Positions 23,606 to 32,515 of a DNA stretch of 64,000 bases are shown piece after piece. The stretch's first letter is position 1, and every line of letters starts with the position of its first letter. Location of the stretch: contig NZ_QCZH01000005.1 of the NCBI RefSeq assembly GCF_003097655.1, positions 151,951-215,950 on the forward strand. The letters run 5' to 3'. The notes below the pieces were generated by a model. The model was given only the letters and a program-made list of their open reading frames with translations. It did no database searches and had not been told where the DNA came from. Source of the stretch: Flavobacterium laiguense (GTDB taxonomy: Bacteria > Bacteroidota > Bacteroidia > Flavobacteriales > Flavobacteriaceae). A program made the position numbers and the translations under genes.

Positions 23606-25005
23606 TGCAAAATAATAAAATACTCATCCTTCTACCCGACGGAATCGGTCTACGTAATTTTGCGTATTCTGATTTTCAGGCTATTGGGGCCCAAGAAAAT
23701 TTTGATGTTGTTTTTTGGAACAATACTCCATTTGATTTAACCGAATTGGGGTTTAAAGAAATAAAGATTCAAAACTCCAAATCGCATCCGCTTACGGAAA
23801 CCTATAAGAATGTCCGTAAACAAATAGAATTAAATCTCTTTATTCGAAGAACCAAAGACCGAGTTTATGACACCTATCGGTTTCCTTTTTTATATGCAAC
23901 GACTCCAAGAGCGATAAAGAGTTTTGTTACACAACTACTATCATTTACCCATTCTTCAAAGTATGGATTAAAACGCATTCGGGAAAAAATTAAACAAGAG
24001 GAACGCAAAACGTTGTATTACCATCAATGTTTAGAAACACTGCAAAAAGAAAATCCTGCGATGGTTTTTTGCACCAATCAACGCCCGATGACTGCAATTG
24101 CACCATTGTTGGCTGCACAAGAGTTAGGAATTCCTACCGCAACCTTCATTTTTTCTTGGGATAATTTGGCTAAGGCTACCATGGTGATAGAAACGGACCA
24201 TTATTTTGTGTGGAGTGATTTAATGAAAAAGGAATTACTTTTTTACTATCCGTATATTAAAGAATCACAGGTTTTTGTGACTGGGACTCCACAATTCGAA
24301 TCCCATTTTGATAAAAACAAGTTGCTTTCACGAGCGGATTTTTTTGAGCAAAATGCTTTAGATGTGAATAAAAAATACATTTGCTATTCGGGAGACGATG
24401 TAACGACTTGTCCCGATGATCCAAAATACCTTGAGGATGTTGCTATTGCCATTCGAGAATTAAACAAAAATGGACATTCATTGGGAATTGTTTTTCGGCG
24501 TTGTCCCGTTGATTTTTCGAATCGATATGACAAAGTGCTCAATGATTATCAGGATGTAATCACTCCAATTGCCCCGCTTTGGAAAAAAATAGGGGAAGGT
24601 TGGAATACTGTTTTGCCCACTCAAGCCGATGTTGATTTGCAAATGAATACGATAGCGCATACGGAACTAGTGGTCAATCTAGGGTCATCCATGGTTTTTG
24701 ATTATGTGGCCCATCATAAAGCCTGTGCTTTTATCAATTATGATGTTGTCCATAAAAAAAATACAGATTGGTCCGTAAAAAAAATATACAATTACGTTCA
24801 TTTTCGCTCCATGCCGAATACCGAAACCGTTTTTTGGATCAATAGTCCAGATGCAATTGCAACAATGATTAAGGAAGGAATAGCAACTAAACCTTCGGTT
24901 ATAAAAGCTGCACAGCAATGGTTTGAAATCATTAATCAGCATCCTGCACAAGAAGCTTCAAGACGTATTTGGGAAGGAATTAAAATCATCATTTCTAAGG
25001 AATAA
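23605..25005 (+). CDS. uncharacterised GT-B-like surface glycan protein, coupled to neuC
   Basis: A 466-residue protein I cannot assign to a known family with confidence. The start ILILLPDGIGLRNFAYSDFQAIG looks like a Rossmann half. A middle region has TAIAPLLAAQELGIPTATFIFSWDNLAKATMV. A second Rossmann-like half runs from about 250 (KYICYSGDDVTTCPDD) to VVNLGSSMVFDYVAHHKACAFINYD. This two-domain layout resembles GT-B enzymes and CDP-glycerol- or sialyl-type transferases that carry an SS motif. Its start overlaps the neuC stop (TAATG), so a role in using the nonulosonic acid, possibly as transferase, is inferred. Confidence 0.6.
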   Translation: MQNNKILILLPDGIGLRNFAYSDFQAIGAQENFDVVFWNNTPFDLTELGFKEIKIQNSKSHPLTETYKNVRKQIELNLFIRRTKDRVYDTYRFPFLYATTPRAIKSFVTQLLSFTHSSKYGLKRIREKIKQEERKTLYYHQCLETLQKENPAMVFCTNQRPMTAIAPLLAAQELGIPTATFIFSWDNLAKATMVIETDHYFVWSDLMKKELLFYYPYIKESQVFVTGTPQFESHFDKNKLLSRADFFEQNALDVNKKYICYSGDDVTTCPDDPKYLEDVAIAIRELNKNGHSLGIVFRRCPVDFSNRYDKVLNDYQDVITPIAPLWKKIGEGWNTVLPTQADVDLQMNTIAHTELVVNLGSSMVFDYVAHHKACAFINYDVVHKKNTDWSVKKIYNYVHFRSMPNTETVFWINSPDAIATMIKEGIATKPSVIKAAQQWFEIINQHPAQEASRRIWEGIKIIISKE

Positions 25006-25054
25006 TCCTTTTCTTTGCATCTTACAATTACAATACAATTTTTTAAAATAAATT

Positions 25055-26488
25055 ATGTTTTTCAATTCCCTGGCTTTTGCCGTGTTTTTACCGATAGTGT
25101 TTTTCTTGTATTGGTTTGTTTTTAATAAAACAAAGAATACTCAAAATGCACTCCTCATTATTGCGAGTTATTATTTCTATTCCTGTTGGGATTGGCGTTT
25201 TTTGTTTCTGTTGGTTTTCTCTACATTTTTAGACTATTATACCGGAATTAGAATTGAAAAAAGCAGTACCGAGAAAGGACGGAAGTTTTGGTTTTGGTTG
25301 AGTGTTGGCGTCAATTTGGGATTCTTGGGGATTTTTAAATACTATAATTTTTTCTCCACTTCGTTTGCACAAATGCTTACTGCTGTAGGGGTTAAAGCGA
25401 GTCCTATTTTATTGGATGTCATCTTACCCGTTGGAATTTCTTTTTATACGTTTCATGGTTTGTCCTACGTGATTGATATTTACTATAAGAGAATCAAGGC
25501 CGAGTATAATTTTGTCGATTACTCTTTGTTTGTGAGTTATTTTCCGCTTTTGGTGGCGGGCCCTATTGAGAGAGCCACTCATTTATTGCCTGAAATAAAA
25601 GTTAAACGTGAATTTGATTTAGAAAAAGCCAAAGAAGGAGTCTGTCAAATCATTTGGGGATTGGTCAAGAAAGTGGTTATTGCCGATACGTGCGCTACTT
25701 ATGCCAATGCCATTTTTGATAATTATGCAACCATGAATTCTTGGTCTCTGATTTTGGGCGCCATCTATTTTGCGTTCCAAATTTATGGTGATTTCTCTGG
25801 ATATTCTGATATGGCGTTGGGGATATCAAAATTGTTTGGACTGGATTTATTGCGCAATTTTAATTACCCCTATTTTTCAAGAGATATAGCCGAGTTTTGG
25901 CGTCGTTGGCACATTTCTCTCACCACTTGGTTTAGGGATTATTTGTACATTCCGTTGGGTGGAAGCAAAGGTTCTAAAGCCATGCAAATCAGAAACGTTT
26001 TTATTATTTTTCTGGTAAGCGGTTTTTGGCATGGCGCCAATTGGACGTATGTGACTTGGGGATTTATCAATGCATTGTATTTTTTGCCACTGCTATTGTT
26101 AAGTAGAAACCGGAATAATCTTGAAGCAGAGACTCTAAAATGGAATTTTGATTCGGTTGGAATAATTGGGCGCATGTTATACACTTTTTCGTTAACCTGT
26201 ATAGCCTGGGTATTTTTTAGAGCCAAAACCATATCCGACGCCTTTTTGTATTTGAAGCGAATTGTAGTGAATAGAGAATTTAGCTCGCAATACCTTTTGA
26301 ATGAGCGTTACAATTATGAATTGCTCTTGATGGTGGGCGTATTTGTTTTGGTAGAATGGAATAATAGAACCAAAGAAGAGCCTATTTCTGGGAAATACAA
26401 TACCGTTAAAATGGCTCTGGCTATAGTTGCCATTCTCGCTTTTGGAACCTATTCGGATTATAAAGAATTTATATATTTTCAATTCTAA
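25055..26488 (+). CDS. MBOAT family membrane O-acyltransferase (AlgI-like)
   Basis: A 477-residue polytopic membrane protein with the AlgI/DltB-type MBOAT core: VAGPIERATHLLPEI, YGDFSGYSDMALGISKLFG, FWRRWHISLTTWFRDYLYIPLGGSKG, and the catalytic histidine in SGFWHGANWTYVTWG. Members carry acetyl groups across the inner membrane for glycan acylation, working with an SGNH partner. The stop overlaps the next gene (TAATG at 26486-26490). Placed right after the sialic acid genes, it probably acetylates this glycan. Confidence 0.92.
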   Translation: MFFNSLAFAVFLPIVFFLYWFVFNKTKNTQNALLIIASYYFYSCWDWRFLFLLVFSTFLDYYTGIRIEKSSTEKGRKFWFWLSVGVNLGFLGIFKYYNFFSTSFAQMLTAVGVKASPILLDVILPVGISFYTFHGLSYVIDIYYKRIKAEYNFVDYSLFVSYFPLLVAGPIERATHLLPEIKVKREFDLEKAKEGVCQIIWGLVKKVVIADTCATYANAIFDNYATMNSWSLILGAIYFAFQIYGDFSGYSDMALGISKLFGLDLLRNFNYPYFSRDIAEFWRRWHISLTTWFRDYLYIPLGGSKGSKAMQIRNVFIIFLVSGFWHGANWTYVTWGFINALYFLPLLLLSRNRNNLEAETLKWNFDSVGIIGRMLYTFSLTCIAWVFFRAKTISDAFLYLKRIVVNREFSSQYLLNERYNYELLLMVGVFVLVEWNNRTKEEPISGKYNTVKMALAIVAILAFGTYSDYKEFIYFQF

Positions 26489-27369
26489 TGAAAAAGTTTA
26501 TACTATTCACTTTAAAAATGTTAGCTTTAACGATAGTTATCGCTGTTGTTCTAGACTTTTTATATACTGCTGTTTATTTGCAATCGAGCAATCGAGGTAA
26601 AATAGATCATATCTATAACTCTAAAAATAGAAATTTTGATGTGGTTATTTTAGGATCATCCAGAGCCAACAATCATTTTGTTTCACAAATGTTTGAAGAC
26701 AAAGGGCTGAAAACATTTAATTACGGCATGAGTGGCGGACATTTATTCGAAGCTTCTTTGCTTTTAAAGTTAATGATGGAGCGGCATTATAAAATTGCAA
26801 CTGTAATTCTCGAAGCTGATTTGAATTTGTCGAATGACCATCAAGCGGAGGGAATTTCGGCCAAGTTCTTGCCTTACTTGCATCAGTCGGAAACCATTAA
26901 AAGGCATTTTGAACAAGAGGACGATTTTAAGGAGTTGTATTATATTCCTTTTTACCGATATATTAAATTTGATGCTCGTATTGGTTTTCGAGAAATGTTT
27001 TTTAGTGTGATTCATAAAAAAACAACACATTTAAATAATTTAGGGTATTATCCATTAGGCAAAAAACCGAATGCTAATTTGAAAAATAATATTGTCAATT
27101 TAAAACCTTTACAACACAACCGATACTACGAAGAAATCAAGCAAATTTGTAAGGCCAATAAAATCAATTTCATAGCCGTAATGACCCCAATGTGTGAAAA
27201 CACTGAGGGAATTAATTATTTTGATAAAGTGCAAAAACTCTATCCCGAAATTCATAATTATGAAAATGTAGTGGTTGAGGATAAATATTTTTCGTCTTGT
27301 GGGCACCTGAATAATACAGGCGCAAGATTATTTACCGCTCAAATTTTGAAGGACTTTTTTAATAAATAG
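26488..27369 (+). CDS. membrane-anchored SGNH-like protein, partner of the MBOAT
   Basis: A 293-residue protein with an N-terminal anchor helix (FILFTLKMLALTIVIAVVLDFLYTAVYL) and an exported domain. FDVVILGSSRANNHFV gives the block I serine. CGHLNNTGARLF near the end has the histidine block, although a canonical D-x-x-H is not present (the residue before GH is Cys). AlgJ/AlgX-type and DltD-type proteins use such domains to receive acyl groups from an MBOAT. Translationally coupled to the 25055 gene. Confidence 0.75.
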   Translation: MKKFILFTLKMLALTIVIAVVLDFLYTAVYLQSSNRGKIDHIYNSKNRNFDVVILGSSRANNHFVSQMFEDKGLKTFNYGMSGGHLFEASLLLKLMMERHYKIATVILEADLNLSNDHQAEGISAKFLPYLHQSETIKRHFEQEDDFKELYYIPFYRYIKFDARIGFREMFFSVIHKKTTHLNNLGYYPLGKKPNANLKNNIVNLKPLQHNRYYEEIKQICKANKINFIAVMTPMCENTEGINYFDKVQKLYPEIHNYENVVVEDKYFSSCGHLNNTGARLFTAQILKDFFNK

Positions 27370-27626
27370 GGATATGTTTTAAAATAAACCGCATTCAATT
27401 TTAAACATATAAGTAGTGTAAGTTAAAGAAAGTTATTTTTTCAAATTAATGGTTAAAAGTGAACATAAGTTAAAAACGTTCGTTGTAAGACTTTGTGGCT
27501 TTGCTTAAATGAACTATTGGTTTTACTTGATTTTATTCAAATTGAAAACTTATATGACTTATATGTTTTACAAATGTATTTTACAAAATGCTGTTATTTA
27601 TGGGATTAAGCAATAAATAGAAAATC
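27370..27626 (+). other. gene-free spacer inside the glycan locus
   Basis: About 255 bases dominated by the palindromic element at 27403-27568. No promoter of consensus form was found, but this is the first substantial gap since 12075 and may carry one. Confidence 0.6.
27403..27568. repeat. palindromic element with 11-bp inverted ends (aaacatataag)
   Basis: aaacatataag at 27403-27413 and cttatatgttt at 27558-27568 are perfect inverted complements. The interior has further cataag/cttatatgact words. Relative of 2754-2835; both sit in gaps of the surface-glycan region. Confidence 0.6.
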
Positions 27627-28772
27627 ATGCACATAGCTTTTTTGACCTCTGAATATCCTCATGAACGCGTAAAATATGCGGCAGGAATTGGTACGAGTAT
27701 CAAGAACTTGGTGATAGCTTTGGCTAAAAGTGGAGTTAAAGTTTCCGTTTTTGTTTATGGACAGGAAGAAGAGACTTTTTTTCAGGAAGAAGGCGTTAAA
27801 ATTCATTTGATAAAAGCACAAAAAAATAAAGTGCTAGGTTGGTATTTACATCGAAAATACATTCAAAATTATCTTAATACATACATTGTTTCAGAAGCAA
27901 TAGATTTGGTTGAGGCCCCCGATTGGACAGGAATTACCGCTTTCATGAATCTGAAAGTGCCGGTTGTAATTCGCTTTCACGGAAGTGATACTTATTTTTG
28001 TCATTTGGAACAACGAAAACAAAAACTCAAGAATTTTTGGTTCGAAAAATTAGCGGTAAGTAATGCTCAGGCTTTTATTACCCCTACTCATTTTGCAGGA
28101 GAATTGTCGAAAAAACTTTTTGATATCAAGAATAAAACAATCCAAACCATTCACCACGGATTGAAACTGGATCAATTTGAAAATGCAAATCCCTTGGTTT
28201 ATGAGAAAGGGTTTATTTTGTATATTGGTACGATAATCCGAAAAAAAGGGGTGTTGGAATTACCCGTTATATTCAATAAAGTAAGAGAAAAATATCCCAA
28301 TGCACGGTTGGTTTTAATTGGAAGTGATTCGTTTGATATTCAGACAAAATCGGAATCCACATGGGGATTATTGCAAAAAGAGTTTAAAGGAGAGGATTTA
28401 AACAACCTTACTTATTTAGGAAAGATTCCGTATCACGAGGTACAACAATACATCAAAAAAGCCCACGTTTGCGTTTTTCCTACTTTTGCAGAGACTTTAG
28501 GGATGGTAACTATTGAATCCATGGCTTTGCAAAAGCCTGTGGTAAATAGTAATATAGGTTGGGCGCAAGAATTGCTGGTTGATGGAGAAAATGGGTATTT
28601 GGTTTACCCCAAAGATCACGATTTGTTTGCCGATAAAATAATTGGTTTGTTACAAGATGATAATTTATGTTGTACCATTGGGAGTGCAGCAAGGATAAGA
28701 ATAGAAACTATCTTTGATATAGAAAGAATAGCAAAACAAAATGTAGCTTTTTATAAAACGTTAATCTGTTAA
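27627..28772 (+). CDS. GT4 family glycosyltransferase
   Basis: A 381-residue GT-B protein. It has HIAFLTSEYPHERVKYAAGIGTSIKNLVIALAKSGVKVSVFV (acceptor domain), KGFILYIGTIIRKKGVLELPVIFNKV, and FPTFAETLGMVTIESMALQKPVV with EX7E. Base composition is less extreme than the 13-20 kb block. The next gene starts 2 bases after the stop. Confidence 0.9.
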   Translation: MHIAFLTSEYPHERVKYAAGIGTSIKNLVIALAKSGVKVSVFVYGQEEETFFQEEGVKIHLIKAQKNKVLGWYLHRKYIQNYLNTYIVSEAIDLVEAPDWTGITAFMNLKVPVVIRFHGSDTYFCHLEQRKQKLKNFWFEKLAVSNAQAFITPTHFAGELSKKLFDIKNKTIQTIHHGLKLDQFENANPLVYEKGFILYIGTIIRKKGVLELPVIFNKVREKYPNARLVLIGSDSFDIQTKSESTWGLLQKEFKGEDLNNLTYLGKIPYHEVQQYIKKAHVCVFPTFAETLGMVTIESMALQKPVVNSNIGWAQELLVDGENGYLVYPKDHDLFADKIIGLLQDDNLCCTIGSAARIRIETIFDIERIAKQNVAFYKTLIC

Positions 28773-28774
28773 TT

Positions 28775-30316
28775 TTGATTGTAATCTACCATAATAGCAG
28801 TTGTATTACCAGAGTTGAATCCGAAGAGGATAAGACTATAGTCTTTGATAGAAAAAAGACTATTGCATTTGGATTAATGCAAGTAGCCATTCAGTTTCCG
28901 GAATCAACGTTAGTTTGGTGTCATCAAGAATGCCAAGAGCAAATTGATATAGCAGTCGTGCCAGAAATACTGCATCATCAAAAAATGATGCTATCTTATA
29001 ATCCGACTGATTGTAATTATCTAGGAAGTAAAATTGGTTATGTCGAAGAATCCCCTTTTATCAATGTAAATAAAAAAGTAACCTATCCTACTTGGCAAAT
29101 GAGTAGTTTAGTAGGTGTTATTCACGCCACTGTTTTAATTGCTTTTAAAGATAAAATCAAGCTAGATTCGGATTTTGATTATTATCTCAATTCTATCGCC
29201 AAAATTGGTATGTCTTTAGGGTTGTTGTGTTATTCTGAACCTAAATTGTTAGTTAAAGCTCAAATTAAAGTAACCTCAAGTGCCTCTGTATTTACTCTTT
29301 TTAAATTTGTAAAGCAACATTATAAAACACGTTGGATATTCTTATTACTGCTGAATATACTGCTGTATGAGCGTCGATTTCTTTTTTTTGCTTTCATTTT
29401 TGCTCTTTTTTTTAAAAATAGAAATAGGTGTTCAATTTCTTTAGCGAGTATTCCTGTTCAATCCAATAGGCATATAGTTGAAAGGGCAACAATCGATGTC
29501 ATTATCCCTACTATTGGGAGAAAGCAATATTTGTACGATGTATTGAAAGATTTAGCCAAGCAAACCCATTTGCCTATTAATGTGATTATTGTAGAACAAA
29601 ATCCACAAGAGGGTAGTGTTTCAGAATTGGATTATCTGCATACCGAAAAATGGCCATTTGAGATTAAGCATACTTTTACCCATCAAGCAGGGGCATGTAA
29701 TGCAAGAAATTTGGCTTTGAACCAAGTTGAAAGCGAATGGGTTTTCTTGAATGATGATGACAATCGATTTGAATCGGATTTAATAGAAAAAGTGTTTGAG
29801 AATATTAAAAAATATGGAGTTAAAAGTGTTACTACATCCTATTTGCAGCCCAATGAATTACTTCAAAATTCAATTATTTCTCAATCTGGTATTTTTGGTT
29901 CAGGTAATAGTTTCTTAAAAACGGAATTATTAAAGCAAGTTTCTTTTAATGAATCTTTAGAGTTTGGCTATGGAGAGGATACTGATTTTGGTTTGCAGTT
30001 GAGAAATTTGGGGATTGATATAATCTATTTTCCAAATCTCAATATTTTACATTTAAAAGCGCCAATGGGAGGATTTAGAATAAAGCCTACTTTTGTTTGG
30101 TCTAATGAAAAGATACAACCCAAACCTTCTCCAACTATTATGTATGTGAAGCAGAAATACAATGTTAGAGAGCAAGTAATGGGATATAAAACCACGCTAT
30201 TTTTTAAATTTTTTAAATTTCAAACTATTAAAAACCCTTTTAGGTATTTAATTTATTATAAAAAACAGTGGAAAAAAAGCGTATATTGGGTAAATATATT
30301 GAAAAATAAGTCATGA
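28775..30316 (+). CDS. two-part protein: unassigned N-terminal region, membrane helices, C-terminal GT2 domain
   Basis: A 513-residue protein with a TTG start two bases after the previous stop. Residues 1-180 match nothing I know (IVIYHNSSCITRVESEEDK...). About 185-215 are hydrophobic (RWIFLLLLNILLYERRFLFFAFIFALFF). From about 235 there is a clear GT2 domain: TIDVIIPTIGRKQYLYDVLKDL, VEQNPQEGS, FLNDDDNRFESDLIE, FGYGEDTDFGLQLRNLG. Either a fusion or a membrane-tethered glycosyltransferase with an accessory recognition domain. Its stop overlaps the conserved leader motif at 30313. Confidence 0.78.
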   Translation: MIVIYHNSSCITRVESEEDKTIVFDRKKTIAFGLMQVAIQFPESTLVWCHQECQEQIDIAVVPEILHHQKMMLSYNPTDCNYLGSKIGYVEESPFINVNKKVTYPTWQMSSLVGVIHATVLIAFKDKIKLDSDFDYYLNSIAKIGMSLGLLCYSEPKLLVKAQIKVTSSASVFTLFKFVKQHYKTRWIFLLLLNILLYERRFLFFAFIFALFFKNRNRCSISLASIPVQSNRHIVERATIDVIIPTIGRKQYLYDVLKDLAKQTHLPINVIIVEQNPQEGSVSELDYLHTEKWPFEIKHTFTHQAGACNARNLALNQVESEWVFLNDDDNRFESDLIEKVFENIKKYGVKSVTTSYLQPNELLQNSIISQSGIFGSGNSFLKTELLKQVSFNESLEFGYGEDTDFGLQLRNLGIDIIYFPNLNILHLKAPMGGFRIKPTFVWSNEKIQPKPSPTIMYVKQKYNVREQVMGYKTTLFFKFFKFQTIKNPFRYLIYYKKQWKKSVYWVNILKNKS

Positions 30317-30452
30317 AATCGCCATTAACAATCAGTTTGTTGCAAACAATTGAAAATCATCGAATACCGACGATAATAGAATATTGTGAGATAAACACCG
30401 ATAAATAAAAAGCGATACCATATGTGACCTCTGATAAATAAATTTTACACAT
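30313..30452 (+). promoter_or_regulatory. conserved leader motif pair upstream of the 30453 glycosyltransferase
   Basis: Contains atgaaatcgccat (30313-30325) and gcgataccatat (30412-30423), the latter ending 29 nt before the start codon, which sits in acacATATGaaa. The same two strings occur in the leader of the 40794 gene, with the second one 26 nt before its start. ATCGC and GCGAT can pair. A 31-codon ORF starts at 30313 here but is stopped at codon 5 in the other copy, so a leader peptide is unlikely. Confidence 0.55.
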
Positions 30453-31445
30453 ATGAAATTTTCATTAATCATTTGCACGTATATGCGTCCAAAACCGTTG
30501 CTTCAATTGTTGCAATCGGTTCGGGAACAATCGGTATATCCAGATGAAATTCTTATTGTCGATGGTTCTACTGATAGGGAAACCGAACAAATAGTAACGG
30601 ATAACCCTTTTCAAAATCTAAAATATTCTCTAGTTCCAAAAGAACATAGAGGTTTGACTAAGCAACGAAATTTTGGAATTGTTCGAGTTGATTCGAATGC
30701 GGAAGTGGTTTGTTTTTTGGATGATGATACAGTTTTAGAAAAAGGCTATTTTGAGCAATTACTAAATACGTACCAAGTATATCCGGATGCATTAGGAGTG
30801 GGTGGGTACATTCATAATGAAACAAAGTGGGAATGTGTTGGGGTTAATTATCAGCCTAAAATAAACGAGTTTTTTTTTGATGGATGGAAAAGAAAAGATG
30901 GAAGCCGATTTATTTTAAGAAAAAAACTAGGTATAGACAGTGATTGTGCACCAGGATTTTCTTCTTTATTTTCGCATGGAAGAAGTGTTGGTTTTCTACC
31001 TCCAAGTGACAAAACGTATGAAGTGGAGCAATTGATGGGAGGGGTTTCTTCATTTAGAAAAATTGTATTTGAAACTTTTCAGTTTTCTACTTATTTTGAA
31101 GGCTATGGTTTGTATGAAGATGCCGATTTTAGTTTGAGAGTAGCCAAAAGAGGTAAGTTGTATCTCAATACTGCAGCACAGTTAAATCATTATCATGGAG
31201 ATTCAGGACGACCCAACCAATACCAATACGGGAAAATGGTAGTTATAAACGGCTGGTATGTGTGGCGTGTAAAAAATCCAAAACCAGTATGGAAGGATCA
31301 ACTCAAATGGCATTCTATCACAATACTTTTGATAATCATACGATTTAGTAATATCTTTAACACTATAAAACGAAATGAAGCCTTTACCGAAGCATTGGGA
31401 AGAACTGTAGGTTGGTGGAGTTTGATGATTAGTAAACCAAAATAA
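30453..31445 (+). CDS. GT2 family glycosyltransferase
   Basis: A 330-residue GT-A protein. It has FSLIICTYMRPKPLLQLLQSVREQSVYPDEILIVDGSTDRET, KQRNFGI, VCFLDDDTVLEKGYFEQLL (metal-binding DDD) and FEGYGLYEDADFSLRVAKRGK. Cytoplasmic glycosyltransferase; donor unknown. It follows the leader element and appears to start a new sub-operon. Confidence 0.9.
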   Translation: MKFSLIICTYMRPKPLLQLLQSVREQSVYPDEILIVDGSTDRETEQIVTDNPFQNLKYSLVPKEHRGLTKQRNFGIVRVDSNAEVVCFLDDDTVLEKGYFEQLLNTYQVYPDALGVGGYIHNETKWECVGVNYQPKINEFFFDGWKRKDGSRFILRKKLGIDSDCAPGFSSLFSHGRSVGFLPPSDKTYEVEQLMGGVSSFRKIVFETFQFSTYFEGYGLYEDADFSLRVAKRGKLYLNTAAQLNHYHGDSGRPNQYQYGKMVVINGWYVWRVKNPKPVWKDQLKWHSITILLIIIRFSNIFNTIKRNEAFTEALGRTVGWWSLMISKPK

Positions 31446-31498
31446 TTAATCAGTTTTTTTTGATATTGGAATATAATAAATACTAAAAGTAAATTTTT

Positions 31499-32503
31499 AT
31501 GAGATTGGAAATTTCTTCTTGGACACATCATTTGAATCAATTAATATATTCTTATTTTTATTATTGTGAAAAAGAAGATTTAGAACTGAAAATAATTTTC
31601 AATAATAAGGTTGCTTTTAACGGAGCAGTATTGTTTTTAGAGGGAAAAGAAATTTTTTTTGATTATTCCGATGACAGCAGGTTTATTGACTTTCCAGAGA
31701 ATTTTGATTATTATTTTAAAAGATCTTTGCTTGTTACCAATATAATTAAAAACGTTTACCCTCTTAATTTTAATGTTCCAATGGCATATAAGTCAGTTTC
31801 ATTAACATTAAAATTAAGTAGAGATTTGTTGCTTTATAAACCAAACAGGACGGAAGTTATTCGAGCTTTAGATAGATTTTCAATATTTACTAATTCATCT
31901 CATAGCGTTTTAGACATTAGACATTATCCGAAAAAAAATGAGGACACAGGCGGTAATGTGATTTTTCATACAAGATTATGGGATCCAAATAATCATCCTG
32001 ATGCTGATGAAAAAGAACGTAGAAGACTTCAAAATGATTTTAGAATTAATGCGTGTAGAATAATTAAGAAAAATTTCACAAACTCATCAGTTGGTTTGTT
32101 TTCGGACGATCTTTCAAGAAATATGGCTCCAGATATTCTATTAAGTTGTAAGGATTCTAATAAAAAAATATATTTTGACAAATTGAAAAACTATAATATT
32201 GGCATAGCTGATGATGGTTTAAAAGATACTCCTGGTTGGAAAATTGGAGAATATTTATTATTTGGAAAATCAGTTATTACTACTCCATTAAGTATTAGTT
32301 TAGAGAATTTCAAAGAGAATATTAATTACGGGAAATTATCAACTCGATCTGCTTTTAGTGAGTTACCTGATAAAATTGAATATTTATTAAAAGATAAAAA
32401 GTATCTTGAAGTTGGGAATAATAATCTTGAATGGAGTAATGAATATTTGCATCCAAAAAATTATATTAAAAGAGTACTATCAATTATTGGAGATAATAAT
32501 TAA
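31499..32503 (+). CDS. unassigned glycan-locus protein, possible GT-B fold
   Basis: A 334-residue, very AT-rich gene. I do not recognise a family. The second half (GGNVIFHTRLWDPNN..., NYNIGIADDGLKDTPGWKIGEYLLFGKSVITTPLS, then a helical tail) has the order expected of a GT-B donor domain, with a glycine-rich return to a 'pale' EX-type region but no EX7E motif. Its place among glycosyltransferases and ordinary soluble character make a diverged glycosyltransferase the leading guess. Confidence 0.55.
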   Translation: MRLEISSWTHHLNQLIYSYFYYCEKEDLELKIIFNNKVAFNGAVLFLEGKEIFFDYSDDSRFIDFPENFDYYFKRSLLVTNIIKNVYPLNFNVPMAYKSVSLTLKLSRDLLLYKPNRTEVIRALDRFSIFTNSSHSVLDIRHYPKKNEDTGGNVIFHTRLWDPNNHPDADEKERRRLQNDFRINACRIIKKNFTNSSVGLFSDDLSRNMAPDILLSCKDSNKKIYFDKLKNYNIGIADDGLKDTPGWKIGEYLLFGKSVITTPLSISLENFKENINYGKLSTRSAFSELPDKIEYLLKDKKYLEVGNNNLEWSNEYLHPKNYIKRVLSIIGDNN

Positions 32504-32515
32504 TTTGTTTTTTAA

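Noticed and set aside
30313..30408. Leader peptide of 31 codons upstream of the 30453 gene
   Set aside because: The homologous leader at 40709 stops after four codons, so coding is not conserved.
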